Origin: Lachnospiraceae bacterium | GTDB taxonomy: Bacteria; Bacillota_A; Clostridia; Lachnospirales; Lachnospiraceae | Direction of reading: 5' to 3' | Assembly: GCA_009774465.1 (NCBI GenBank) | Contig: VSNT01000060.1 | Span: forward strand, 1-23,834 | Length of the DNA: 23,834 nucleotides | In this document: piece after piece, positions 15,736 through 23,220 of the stretch | How the letters are laid out: every line of letters begins with the position of its first letter | Numbering within the stretch: the first letter of the stretch is position 1 | Position numbers and translations under genes: made by a program | The notes under the pieces: model-generated | Database searches by the model: none | The model's input: only the letters and a program-made list of their open reading frames with translations | What the model was told of the DNA's origin: nothing

Positions 15736-16557
15736 TCAATACTCCTCTATTTTAATCGTCTTTGCAGATAAGATTCCATACTTGATAATGGAATTGGCAA
15801 ATCCTTTAAATTTTTCCGCCGCATCGCTTACAAAAAAACGATATTTATTATCTCCAAGCTTTGCTTCCTCGCTGTTTAAAAGATCTTCCCTTTCAAGTAA
15901 TTCTTTCAGCTCCCTTGCTGTCTCATAGGCTGGATTTACCAGTGTAACGCCTTCTCCCATAATACGTCCCAAAGTAGAACGGATTAAAGGATAATGGGTG
16001 CAGCCCAATATCAATGTGTCAATTCCAATGTCAATCAGCTCCGTCAGATAACGCTTTGCAATTTCATCCGTTACCGGATCCTGCCAAAGCCCTTCCTCCA
16101 CCAGAGGAACAAATAGGGGACATGCTTTTCCCACCACACTTGCCAAAGGATCAATTTCATTTATGTACCTGGAATAAATTTTACTTCCAATAGTTCCTTC
16201 CGTGGCAATCACACCGATTTTTCCATTGGAAGTGGCCTGTACTGCAACTGCTGCCCCCGGCTTTACTACCCCAATAACAGGAATATCCACTTCCTTTTCG
16301 ATTTCATCCAATGCATAGGCACTGGCAGTATTACAGGCAATTACAATGGTTTTTACCCCCTGGCTTAGCAGGAAACGGACAATCTGCCTGGAATATCTGG
16401 TTACCGTTTCTTTAGATTTATTGCCATAAGGCACCCGGGCAGTATCTCCAAAATAAACCACTTTTTCATTGGGAAGCTGGCGCATAATCTCTCTGGCTAC
16501 CGTAAGTCCTCCCACTCCGGAATCAAAAACCCCAATCGGCGCGCTTTTACTTATCAT
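15736..16557 (-). CDS. murI: Glutamate racemase MurI
   Basis: A 273-residue cytoplasmic enzyme converting L- to D-glutamate for the second position of the peptidoglycan stem peptide. The family motifs are complete: GVFDSGVGGLT with Asp12, YFGDTARVPYG, ACNTAS with catalytic Cys75, and GCTHYPLI with catalytic Cys186 next to His188. The length is typical. An AAAAGGA ribosome binding site lies in the last codons of the upstream 96-aa gene, which ends 3 bases before this ATG, and a DUF1934 gene follows directly. Confidence 0.96.
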   Translation of the reverse strand: MISKSAPIGVFDSGVGGLTVAREIMRQLPNEKVVYFGDTARVPYGNKSKETVTRYSRQIVRFLLSQGVKTIVIACNTASAYALDEIEKEVDIPVIGVVKPGAAVAVQATSNGKIGVIATEGTIGSKIYSRYINEIDPLASVVGKACPLFVPLVEEGLWQDPVTDEIAKRYLTELIDIGIDTLILGCTHYPLIRSTLGRIMGEGVTLVNPAYETARELKELLEREDLLNSEEAKLGDNKYRFFVSDAAEKFKGFANSIIKYGILSAKTIKIEEY

Positions 16558-16560
16558 AAT

Positions 16561-16851
16561 TTATTCCTTTTCTGACATTTCTTTTTCTTTTACCTGATAT
16601 ACATATTCTGCTGCTCTGCTTTTTATACGAAGTTCGCCAATCTTAAAACCATCCTCCCAAAAGTTTCCTTCCTGGCCATCTTTCTGCTCCTGAATATCTT
16701 TTCCCTGAACATTTTCATCTTCCTGACCGTTAGATTCTGCTTCGCTTTCCTGCTCATAAGCATCCTGAGTAAGACACAGCTCCGGATATACAAATCCCCA
16801 CCATCCTAAAGTTCCGATCAGTATTACAGCAGTTTCATATATTTTCCGCAT
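16561..16851 (-). CDS. Small anchored or exported protein of unknown function
   Basis: A 96-residue protein with no family I recognise. A hydrophobic N-terminal segment (about 7-22, TAVILIGTLGWWGFVYP) looks like a signal anchor. A strongly acidic, Gln-rich low-complexity linker (about 28-60) and a short folded-looking tail (FKIGELRIKSRAAEYVYQ) follow. It lies 3 bases upstream of murI, with its stop codon next to the murI start, so the two are surely co-expressed. AAAGG 13 bases before the ATG is a modest ribosome binding site. The clean frame and tight packing argue that it is real. Confidence 0.65.
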   Translation of the reverse strand: MRKIYETAVILIGTLGWWGFVYPELCLTQDAYEQESEAESNGQEDENVQGKDIQEQKDGQEGNFWEDGFKIGELRIKSRAAEYVYQVKEKEMSEKE

Positions 16852-16929
16852 TTCACACTTTTACCTTTCCATTCTCTGCCAGTAGAAGTTTTTCATGACA
16901 GTTTCTTTTATGATAAAAGTGTTGCCTTT

Positions 16930-17664
16930 TTACAAACGCTTATTCAATATGCTTTCATTTTCCAGACGGATTTGTCTGATAATGGATTTTTCCTGATTGT
17001 CAATATGAATGCTGGCTGCCCTGGCCGCCCGCTCCTTATCTCTTCCCGCAATGCTTTCATAGATTTCCCTGTGCTCGGCAATCAGTGTGTCATGCTGGCT
17101 TTCTTCCTTTATGTAAACAAAGCGGTATCTGTACATCTGCTCAGATAAATTATTCACCAATTGCTGCAGGCGCTTATTTCCTGTAGCCTCAACAATAATA
17201 TCATGAAGAGCCACATCCGCCTTTGCAATCACTGATGCTTCTTCGTTTCCGGCCGCCCTTTCAAATTCCAGGCATGCCTGATGCAGCCTTTCTATATCTG
17301 GCTGCGTGATTCTTTCGCAGGCAAGCTCCACGCTTAAGGCATCCAGGGCGCGGCGCACCTCAAGCACATCCCGCAGACTTTTTTCGGTGATTCTGGCCAC
17401 TTCCGCTCCCCGTCTGGGCACCATAATAACCAGCCCTTCCAGTTCCAGCTTTCTGATCGCTTCCCGAATGGGCGTCCTGCTGACGCCCAACTGATTGGCA
17501 AGATGAACCTCCATCAGCCGCTCTCCCGGCTTTAGCTGTCCTGTAAGGATTGCTTTTCGAAGGGTATTAAAAACCACATCACGAAGGGGCAAAAAATCAT
17601 TCATATCTATTTGAAATTGTTCTCCCATAACAGTACCTTCCCCTTTCTGTTGCTGAGCCGCCAT
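16930..17664 (-). CDS. GntR family regulator, FadR/FCD subfamily
   Basis: A 244-residue transcription factor. The N-terminal winged helix (about 25-92) contains PGERLMEVHLANQLGVSRTP and IREAIRKLELEGLV. The C-terminal FCD ligand domain has the metal-site pattern Asp150, His154, His198 and His220, so it probably binds a small carboxylate through a metal ion. Two starts are possible. The ATG at 17664 has TAGGAG, overlapping the ispE stop, 9 bases upstream. The ATG at 17628 (MGEQFQIDMNDFLPLRD) has GGGGAAGG 7 bases upstream and looks like the family start. It lies 12 bases after ispE and 78 bases before the next gene, and its targets are unknown. Confidence 0.88.
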   Translation of the reverse strand: MAAQQQKGEGTVMGEQFQIDMNDFLPLRDVVFNTLRKAILTGQLKPGERLMEVHLANQLGVSRTPIREAIRKLELEGLVIMVPRRGAEVARITEKSLRDVLEVRRALDALSVELACERITQPDIERLHQACLEFERAAGNEEASVIAKADVALHDIIVEATGNKRLQQLVNNLSEQMYRYRFVYIKEESQHDTLIAEHREIYESIAGRDKERAARAASIHIDNQEKSIIRQIRLENESILNKRL

Positions 17665-17676
17665 AAAAAACAGCTC

Positions 17677-18552
17677 CTACTGTACGAATTCCGTAATGAA
17701 AATCTGTTTTGCCAATTCCTGCTGCTTCAAAGTCTTACAGCTTTCTTCCGCCATCCTTTTTTCCTTAAAAATTCCAAACACCGTAGGGCCGCTGCCGCTC
17801 ATAAGCGCATTTTCCGCCCCGGCTTTTTTCATTTCTTCTTTTATTCTGTCAATTACCGGATGTTCCTTTATGGTCACTGTTTCCAGCACATTCCCCATTC
17901 TGTCTGTGATTCCTTTCAAATCCCCCTGCCTTATCGCCTGTGCCATCCCGTCAATATCCGGATGATTTTTCAGCCTGTCTGCGTGGAGATTTTCAAATAC
18001 AAATCTGGTGGAAACACTGATATCCGGTTTTGCAATTAATAAAACTGCCTTTGGCGGAGCGGGAAGGGGCGTCAATATTTCTCCGATTCCTTCTGAAAGT
18101 GCTGTTCCCCCTTCAATGCAGTAAGGTACATCCGCACCAATCCTGACTCCCAGTTTTTTCATGTCCTCGAGACTCATGGAAAGACCAAACAATTCATTGA
18201 ATCCATGAAAGACTGCTGCCGCGTCGGTGCTTCCCCCTGCCATGCCCGCCGCAATAGGGATATGTTTCTCCAGAGTAATTTTCACTCCTTCCTGAATGTC
18301 GTAAGCCTCCATAATAAGCCGCGCAGCCCTGTAAATCAGATTATTCTTATCAGCAGGCAGTTCAGAATTGTCAAGAGAAAGGATAATCTCCGGTTCTTTA
18401 CCCCTGCTGCCGCTTTTTTGAAAAGTCAAAACATCGTAAATCCCCACCGTCTGCATAATCATTTTCATTTCATGGTATCCGTCCGGACGCTTCCTAAGCA
18501 CATCCAGTCCCAGGTTTATCTTGGCATAAGCCTTTCTTACAATACGATCCAT
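17677..18552 (-). CDS. ispE: 4-diphosphocytidyl-2-C-methyl-D-erythritol kinase IspE
   Basis: A 291-residue GHMP-fold kinase, fourth enzyme of the MEP route to isoprenoids. It phosphorylates CDP-methylerythritol at the 2-hydroxyl. Seen are the N-terminal AYAKINLGLDV with its catalytic Lys, RPDGYHE, the glycine-rich ATP loop PIAAGMAGGSTDAAA (99-113), DVPYCIEGG and the closing SGSGPTVFGIF. The frame is open from 18582, but GGAGG lies 7 bases before the ATG at 18552 (MDRIVRKAYAKINL), which fits the family start. It leads a possible five-gene run to the DUF1934 gene. Confidence 0.96.
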   Translation of the reverse strand: MDRIVRKAYAKINLGLDVLRKRPDGYHEMKMIMQTVGIYDVLTFQKSGSRGKEPEIILSLDNSELPADKNNLIYRAARLIMEAYDIQEGVKITLEKHIPIAAGMAGGSTDAAAVFHGFNELFGLSMSLEDMKKLGVRIGADVPYCIEGGTALSEGIGEILTPLPAPPKAVLLIAKPDISVSTRFVFENLHADRLKNHPDIDGMAQAIRQGDLKGITDRMGNVLETVTIKEHPVIDRIKEEMKKAGAENALMSGSGPTVFGIFKEKRMAEESCKTLKQQELAKQIFITEFVQ

Positions 18553-18601
18553 AAGACGCCCTCCAAATTCTTTTGTATACATTATACATAGGATTGTACT
18601 T

Positions 18602-18631
18602 ATTTTAATACATGGAATGGTTTTCTGTCAA
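18602..18631 (-). promoter_or_regulatory. sigma-A promoter of ispE
   Basis: Minus-strand -35 TTGACA (18626-18631), 18-base spacer, -10 TAAAAT (18602-18607), 49 bases upstream of the ispE start. A second TATAAT lies nearer the gene but has no comparable -35. Confidence 0.6.
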
Positions 18632-18785
18632 TGGTTGTGGGTTGGTTATCCCCAGAAATGCTGACATAAAATATTAAAAATCAGTTCACTATACAAACAG
18701 CGTGATTTTGGATATAATATAACCTGACAGCATAAAATAGACCTGAAAAAATACATGGGCAGGAGCGAGAAGATGTTCCACACAG

Positions 18786-19059
18786 ATGCAAATCTTTTTA
18801 GATACCACTCCTATTATTTATTTTCTTGATGCAGACATAAATTTTGCCGAAAAAGTAGAGCAGATACGCGCCATATAAAGATTTTAAGACTATGGACTGT
18901 CTGCAGCTTACTACTGCCTGCCTCCGTCAATGTGACCTGTTCCTCACGAATGATAAGCAGCTGCGCCAGTTTGATATCATTATACATTGGAGAAGATTTA
19001 TTTATAATTTTCCGGCCATTGATGAAACCATAGAACGTGATAATTCCAAAAGCGATTGA
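18786..19059 (+). pseudogene. PIN-domain (VapC-like) toxin remnant, frameshifted and internally deleted
   Basis: From the ATG at 18786 one reads MQIFLDTTPIIYFLDADINF, which resembles the start of PIN-domain nucleases (first acidic residue in FLDT). It runs to EQIRA and a TAA at 18876-18878. Shifting one base at about 18873-18874 continues with YKDFKTMDCLQLTTACL, CDLFLTNDKQLRQF, the C-terminal PIN motifs with Asp in MDCLQL and TND. It ends at TGA 19057-19059. The two halves join with about 70 residues of the usual domain centre missing. No antitoxin gene is intact upstream. A TATAAT at 18713-18718 could be the old -10 box. Family call is from motifs; the frameshift and missing centre are seen. 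Confidence 0.7.
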
Positions 19060-19145
19060 CTACTGTTTGCCCGGTACCTATACGGAATAACCTTAAATTA
19101 AACTGAAAACAATATTACTACCTACCAAGAAAGGATGTGTATACT

Positions 19146-19688
19146 ATGGCATTAGCTCAAGAAAGGATATATACCATTGATGATATTTACGCTCTTCCGG
19201 ATGGAGAACGTGCGGAACTGATCGACGGACAGATTTATTACATGGCACCACCAAGCAGAAAACATCAACGTATTGTTGGAGAACTATTTGCAACTATTCA
19301 CAATTATATCAATTCAAACAACGGAAAATGTGAAGTCGATATCGCCCCATTTGCTGTCTTTTTGAATGAAGATGATAAAAATTACGTTGAACCGGACATT
19401 AGTGTTATATGCAGCCCTGACAAGCTCACAGACAAAGGATGCGTTGGGGCTCCGGATTGGATTCTTGAAATTGTATCCCCCAGTAGCAGACAGATGGATT
19501 ATATGACCAAACTGTTTAAATATCGTACTGCTGGTGTGAAAGAATACTGGATCGTAGATCCTGATAAGAGCAGGGTATCGGTATATAACTTTGTTCGCAA
19601 TGAAATAGATGAGTATTCATTTACAGATGATATACCATCCTGCATCTATCCGGAACTTACGATCAATCTTTCGTCCTTAGGTATCTGA
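19146..19688 (+). CDS. Uma2 family endonuclease (DUF820)
   Basis: A 180-residue protein of the Uma2/DUF820 group, a PD-(D/E)xK nuclease fold widespread in cyanobacteria and Firmicutes with unknown cellular role. Motifs seen: the opening TIDDIYALPDGERAELIDG, the V-E-P-D-I-S-V strand with Asp84, the P-D-W-I-L-E-I-V-S-P-S-S strand with Glu108, and YRTAGVKEYWIVDP. These supply the expected metal-binding residues. A GTG at 19137 is in frame, but AGAAAGGA sits 10 bases before the ATG at 19146, which is preferred. It follows the PIN-domain remnant by 86 bases, so the locus may be an accessory spot. No partner gene is seen. Confidence 0.88.
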   Translation: MALAQERIYTIDDIYALPDGERAELIDGQIYYMAPPSRKHQRIVGELFATIHNYINSNNGKCEVDIAPFAVFLNEDDKNYVEPDISVICSPDKLTDKGCVGAPDWILEIVSPSSRQMDYMTKLFKYRTAGVKEYWIVDPDKSRVSVYNFVRNEIDEYSFTDDIPSCIYPELTINLSSLGI

Positions 19689-19783
19689 TTTAAAATACGG
19701 CATTAAAATTCCAGCATCCCTCTAATGACAAGTCAAAAAAGCAGGCAGACATTTTGTTATGCAAATATCTTCGCTTCCAAGGC

Positions 19784-19812
19784 TTGCACCCGGCCCTGTA
19801 TTGTGCTATATT
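19784..19812 (+). promoter_or_regulatory. promoter of the 208-aa gene
   Basis: -35 TTGCAC (19784-19789), 17-base spacer, -10 TATATT (19807-19812). The predicted start near 19819 leaves a leader of about 138 bases. Confidence 0.55.
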
Positions 19813-19833
19813 CAAAGTAGAAAGAGGGGGCAT

Positions 19834-19917
19834 GGCACTTTATAACAAATTTAGCGCATTTCATAACATACCCATGTTTTTTCTCTGAAATTGCTAAATT
19901 TTTCTTTATAAAATGCC
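19834..19917 (+). promoter_or_regulatory. long imperfect hairpin in the leader of the 208-aa gene
   Basis: The two sides pair in blocks, working inward: GGCA with TGCC, TTTATAA with TTATAAA, AATTTAGC with GCTAAATT, TTTCA with TGAAA, CAT with ATG. Small internal loops separate them. The 84-base structure ends 39 bases before the start codon and does not cover the AAGGAGG ribosome binding site. It could be a stabilising 5' structure or a regulatory leader. Confidence 0.55.
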
Positions 19918-19956
19918 GATACTTACTATATCAAAATGACCAAGGAGGGTAAATTT

Positions 19957-20583
19957 ATGAGCGTAAATGGAGTTACAGGTGCAAGTGATGTGTATAGCAC
20001 TTATGCTACACAGCCTAAAGACACCGAAGCAAAAACCGCGGCAGCATCCGAATCCAACAAGACAGGCACATCTGCTAAAGATACCGGCGTAGTTTATGAG
20101 CCTTCAAAAGTGGCTGATAAAACTCCCAAGAAAACTTACAAGACTGATGCTAATCTGGTTGCTAAAATGAAAGCAGATGCGGAAAACAGAACCGCACAAT
20201 TACAGAGCATTGTAGAAAAAATGCTGACCAAACAGGGACAGACCTATGGTGCGGCAAATGATATGTGGAGTATCTTATCCAGCGGAAAATTTACCGTAGA
20301 TCCTGCTACCAAGCTGCAGGCTCAGGCAGATATTGCCGAGGATGGATATTGGGGTGTTTCAAAGACCTCACAGCGTATCCTGGATTTCGCTACAGCTCTG
20401 ACAGGCGGCGATCCTGATAAGATTGAGGATATGCGTTCCGCTTTCAAGAAAGGATTTGCACAGGCTGAAAAGCAGTGGGGCGGCAAGCTTCCTGACATTT
20501 CACAAAAGACCTATGATGCTGTTATGAAGGGATTTGACGACATGGCTGAAAAGGCTCAGAAAGCACAAAACATTGAAGAATAA
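19957..20583 (+). CDS. Uncharacterised protein, DUF5610-like C-terminus
   Basis: A 208-residue soluble protein with no signal peptide. The N-terminal ~60 residues (MSVNGVTGASDVYSTYATQ onward) are Thr/Ala/Lys-rich and probably disordered. The rest is helical, with ANDMWSILSSGKFTVDPATK, AEDGYWGVSKTSQRILDFA, ALTGGDPDKIEDM, and KGFAQAEKQWGGKLPDISQ then TYDAVMKGFDDM. The latter half resembles DUF5610 proteins (weak recall). The ATG at 19957 has AAGGAGG 8 bases upstream and is preferred to an earlier ATG at 19936. A strong ribosome binding site, a dedicated promoter and a structured leader suggest high expression. Function unknown. Confidence 0.75.
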   Translation: MSVNGVTGASDVYSTYATQPKDTEAKTAAASESNKTGTSAKDTGVVYEPSKVADKTPKKTYKTDANLVAKMKADAENRTAQLQSIVEKMLTKQGQTYGAANDMWSILSSGKFTVDPATKLQAQADIAEDGYWGVSKTSQRILDFATALTGGDPDKIEDMRSAFKKGFAQAEKQWGGKLPDISQKTYDAVMKGFDDMAEKAQKAQNIEE

Positions 20584-20618
20584 GTCTTTAAACATAATTG
20601 CACTGTAAAACCAAATCT

Positions 20619-20656
20619 AACAGGGGATGCCTGCTTTACGCAGACATCCCCTTGTT
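20619..20656. terminator. bidirectional hairpin between convergent genes
   Basis: AACAGGGGATGCCTGC (20619-20634) pairs with GCAGACATCCCCTTGTT (20640-20656), with one mismatch and one bulge around a 5-base loop. T-runs are weak on both sides. Its place between the stops of the 208-aa gene and the sipL-like gene supports a shared terminator. Confidence 0.7.
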
Positions 20657-20675
20657 AATGGCTTCACTAAATTTA

Positions 20676-22247
20676 CTAAACATTTTTTACAATTAAAATT
20701 TTATCTCCCGCCTTCACCTCATCAGATGTAAGATCATTGCATTTTTTAATCACCGATACCGGAACATAATACCGCTTTCCAATATCCCACAGGCTTTCTC
20801 CTTCTCTCACCATATAAATGGCAATTCCGGGAAGTGACGCCATCTTTTCCATATCAGGCTCCGTAACTACGATCTGCTCAACAATTCGTTCCTGCCAGCT
20901 CCGGTATACATTGCCTCTGAAATAAAGAACGCATTTAACATCCACTTCACCATTATCAATGATGGTAACCGTCATTTGATCCAGGAATGCCTGCACTGGA
21001 TAAATACAGCTTTCATCGATTCCCTCTGCTTCCAGCACATACTGGAATGGCAGTGTCCCCTTGATTACACCATATCTGTTTTCCTCTGAACTGCATTCAT
21101 ACAGGACCTGCAGGTTCACTACACCTGAAATCTCTATTCCGCTTTCCACTGCTTTTTTTCCTGTAATCTGTAATTTGCTTGCCGTATGAAGGATCTTATG
21201 AAGCACTGCCTTTTCGTCCTCGCAGTTAAAATGTCCTGCCAGTTTTGTCTTACCGCTGCTTCTTGTAATCAGCCTGCGGAATTCCGCATTTTTTTCCACC
21301 ACGGACACTTCCTTCACCACACCGTAAACGTCGGAAAGAATATCAATTTCCTCTTCTGCATAGATGCAGATATCCAGATCAAGACACTGTTCAAAGGTGA
21401 TTACTCTTTCTTCTCCATCAAAATCCGGCCTTACCTCCACCTCGCGGTTTTCAGCAGTAAAGCTGATTTCCGGTATCATTCCTTCCCGGGCTCCGGGGCA
21501 ATCCAGACTTCCGGCAAAAGGAAGCGTTGTCTCATAATGGCAGATTTCCTCCTCCTCGCCCTCTCCTCTATAAAGGAAAAATCCCCTTAGTTCACCCTGA
21601 ATTGCAATTTTATCCTCCAGTACCTTAAATTCCACTGCTTCCGGAATAATCTCCGACCAGATCATGGCAAAAATGTTAGGAAAGCTTCCGGGAACCTCCA
21701 CCTCTTCCTTTACCCTGAAAATATCTTTTTTCTTAATGGACATGGCTGCAATATTCAGTGTTTTTTTTCGGAATTCCACCGGCTCCTGACTGTAAAGATC
21801 CACTGCTGTCTCTTCATCACAGATTTCCTCACAGACAAGGTAAATAGAAATCATTGACTGTACACTCATTTTCCGGGAGTTGATCAGATTGATGCTTAAA
21901 TCTTCCAAATCCCAACTGGCATTTACCGTATCTCCTCCTTTAATCCCTTCCATAAACACCATTTCATCAAAGGGAATGCTCCCTTCCATATTCGCCACGT
22001 CACTCCTGCCCGTATCCTGAGAACCTTTTTCTGCCAGATAAAGCACGTTAAATGCAAGTTTTCCCTTTACATTGACATGATCGTCTGTTATTTTCAACTC
22101 CTCAATTATTACATTTCCTCTATCCATGATCAGCTTGGCTGCATCCGGCCTGGAATCGGAAATAATCATATCATCCTCTAAAGTCATCTGTGTCTGGGCC
22201 TTGCACTTAACGCAGTCCATATGTATATTTCGCTTGATTAATTCCAA
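20676..22247 (-). CDS. SPOCS (DUF3794) and LysM domain spore protein, SipL-like
   Basis: A 523-residue protein with repeated SPOCS/DUF3794 domains (about 30-150, 170-290 and 310-450) and a C-terminal LysM domain (about 476-521: YMVREGESLWDIGKRYYVP ... AGDKILIV). The layout and length match Clostridioides difficile SipL, which binds SpoIVA and is needed for coat localisation around the forespore. The start is TTG at 22247, backed by GGGAGG 7-8 bases upstream; the next ATG (residue 10) has no ribosome binding site. A sigma-E-like promoter lies 30 bases upstream, as expected for a mother-cell gene. Confidence 0.87.
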   Translation of the reverse strand: MELIKRNIHMDCVKCKAQTQMTLEDDMIISDSRPDAAKLIMDRGNVIIEELKITDDHVNVKGKLAFNVLYLAEKGSQDTGRSDVANMEGSIPFDEMVFMEGIKGGDTVNASWDLEDLSINLINSRKMSVQSMISIYLVCEEICDEETAVDLYSQEPVEFRKKTLNIAAMSIKKKDIFRVKEEVEVPGSFPNIFAMIWSEIIPEAVEFKVLEDKIAIQGELRGFFLYRGEGEEEEICHYETTLPFAGSLDCPGAREGMIPEISFTAENREVEVRPDFDGEERVITFEQCLDLDICIYAEEEIDILSDVYGVVKEVSVVEKNAEFRRLITRSSGKTKLAGHFNCEDEKAVLHKILHTASKLQITGKKAVESGIEISGVVNLQVLYECSSEENRYGVIKGTLPFQYVLEAEGIDESCIYPVQAFLDQMTVTIIDNGEVDVKCVLYFRGNVYRSWQERIVEQIVVTEPDMEKMASLPGIAIYMVREGESLWDIGKRYYVPVSVIKKCNDLTSDEVKAGDKILIVKNV

Positions 22248-22278
22248 AAAAATACCTCCCTAAAGTCTACTTACTGTA

Positions 22279-22307
22279 AATGTATGACTAAGGGAGGTAA
22301 AGTATGC
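22279..22307 (-). promoter_or_regulatory. sigma-E-type (mother cell) promoter of the sipL-like gene
   Basis: Minus-strand -35 GCATACT (22301-22307), 14-base spacer, -10 CATACATT (22279-22286). The -10 fits the sigma-E consensus CATACANT exactly, and the 14-base spacer is the sigma-E distance rather than the 17 of sigma-A. The predicted transcript begins about 25 bases before the TTG. Confidence 0.7.
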
Positions 22308-22314
22308 CTGCCAT

Positions 22315-23220
22315 CTATTCTCTTACGCCGCCGATCAGTTCCTGAATGTCCTGAACCCCATATTTTTTCATATATGCTTCAATTCCCTCTATAATTTCTA
22401 CCGTCGCATAAGGATTTACAAAATTTGCTGCTCCCACTGCTATGGCGCTGGCGCCTGCAAGCAAAAATTCAACCGCATCCTCCGCTGTGGCAATTCCCCC
22501 CATGCCGATAACCGGAATTTTAACCGCATGGGAAGCCTGATATACCATCCGCACTGCCACCGGCTTTACCGCTGGTCCTGAAAGACCTCCGGTCTTGTTG
22601 GCAAGTACAAAGGTTCTGCGGTGAACATCAATTTTCATGCCTGTCAGGGTATTAATCAGCGATATGGCATCCGCACCCGCCGCTTCCGCCGCTTTTGCCA
22701 TTTCTCCGATATCCGTAACATTGGGACTTAATTTCATAATCACCGGCTGTTTTGCCTTTTTCTTAATCTGGGAAGTAATATGATAAAGGCTGTCCGCTTT
22801 CTGTCCAAAAGCAATGGCCCCTTCCTTTACATTAGGGCAGGAAACGTTTATTTCCAGCATATCCACACCCTCGTCCCCCAGTCGTTCCACTACTTCCAGA
22901 TAATCCTCTACGCTCTTACCGCACACGTTCACAATCATCTTCGTATCAAACTTCTTTAAAAAAGGAATATCCCTTTCCATAAACACATCAATACCGGGAT
23001 TTTGCAGGCCAATGGCATTCAGCATTCCCCCATAGGTTTCCGCCACCCGGGGCACCGGATTTCCCGGCCAGGGCACATTGGCAACCCCTTTTGTCACCAC
23101 TGCTCCCAGTTTATTTAAATCTACAAAATCACTGTATTCCATGCCCGAGCCAAAAGTTCCGGAAGCAGTCATAACAGGATTTTTAAATTCCACACCGGCA
23201 ATCGTTACTTTCGTATTCAT
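22315..23220 (-). CDS. pyrD: Dihydroorotate dehydrogenase B, catalytic subunit PyrD
   Basis: The 301-residue FMN subunit of class 1B dihydroorotate dehydrogenase, which oxidises dihydroorotate to orotate in pyrimidine synthesis and passes electrons to PyrK. Motifs: GNPVPRVAETYGGMLNAIGLQNPG, EINVSCPNVKEG with catalytic Cys128 (the class 1 base), the phosphate-binding IPVIGMGGIATAEDAVEFLLAGA, and NKTGGLSGPAVKP. The ATG at 23220 overlaps the pyrK TGA by one base and has GGGAGG upstream, so translation is coupled to that of pyrK. The pyrK frame has a stop codon in this sequence, so downstream translation may depend on re-initiation. Confidence 0.95.
   Translation of the reverse strand: MNTKVTIAGVEFKNPVMTASGTFGSGMEYSDFVDLNKLGAVVTKGVANVPWPGNPVPRVAETYGGMLNAIGLQNPGIDVFMERDIPFLKKFDTKMIVNVCGKSVEDYLEVVERLGDEGVDMLEINVSCPNVKEGAIAFGQKADSLYHITSQIKKKAKQPVIMKLSPNVTDIGEMAKAAEAAGADAISLINTLTGMKIDVHRRTFVLANKTGGLSGPAVKPVAVRMVYQASHAVKIPVIGMGGIATAEDAVEFLLAGASAIAVGAANFVNPYATVEIIEGIEAYMKKYGVQDIQELIGGVRE

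Noticed and set aside
18773..18833. Short ORF from the ATG at 18773 with an upstream GGAG
   Set aside because: It stops after about 20 codons; the overlapping frame from 18786 carries the PIN motifs.
22291..22306. GGGAGG followed by ATG on the plus strand at about 22303
   Set aside because: The reading frame ends after 13 codons and the bases are the complement of the sigma-E promoter of the sipL-like gene.
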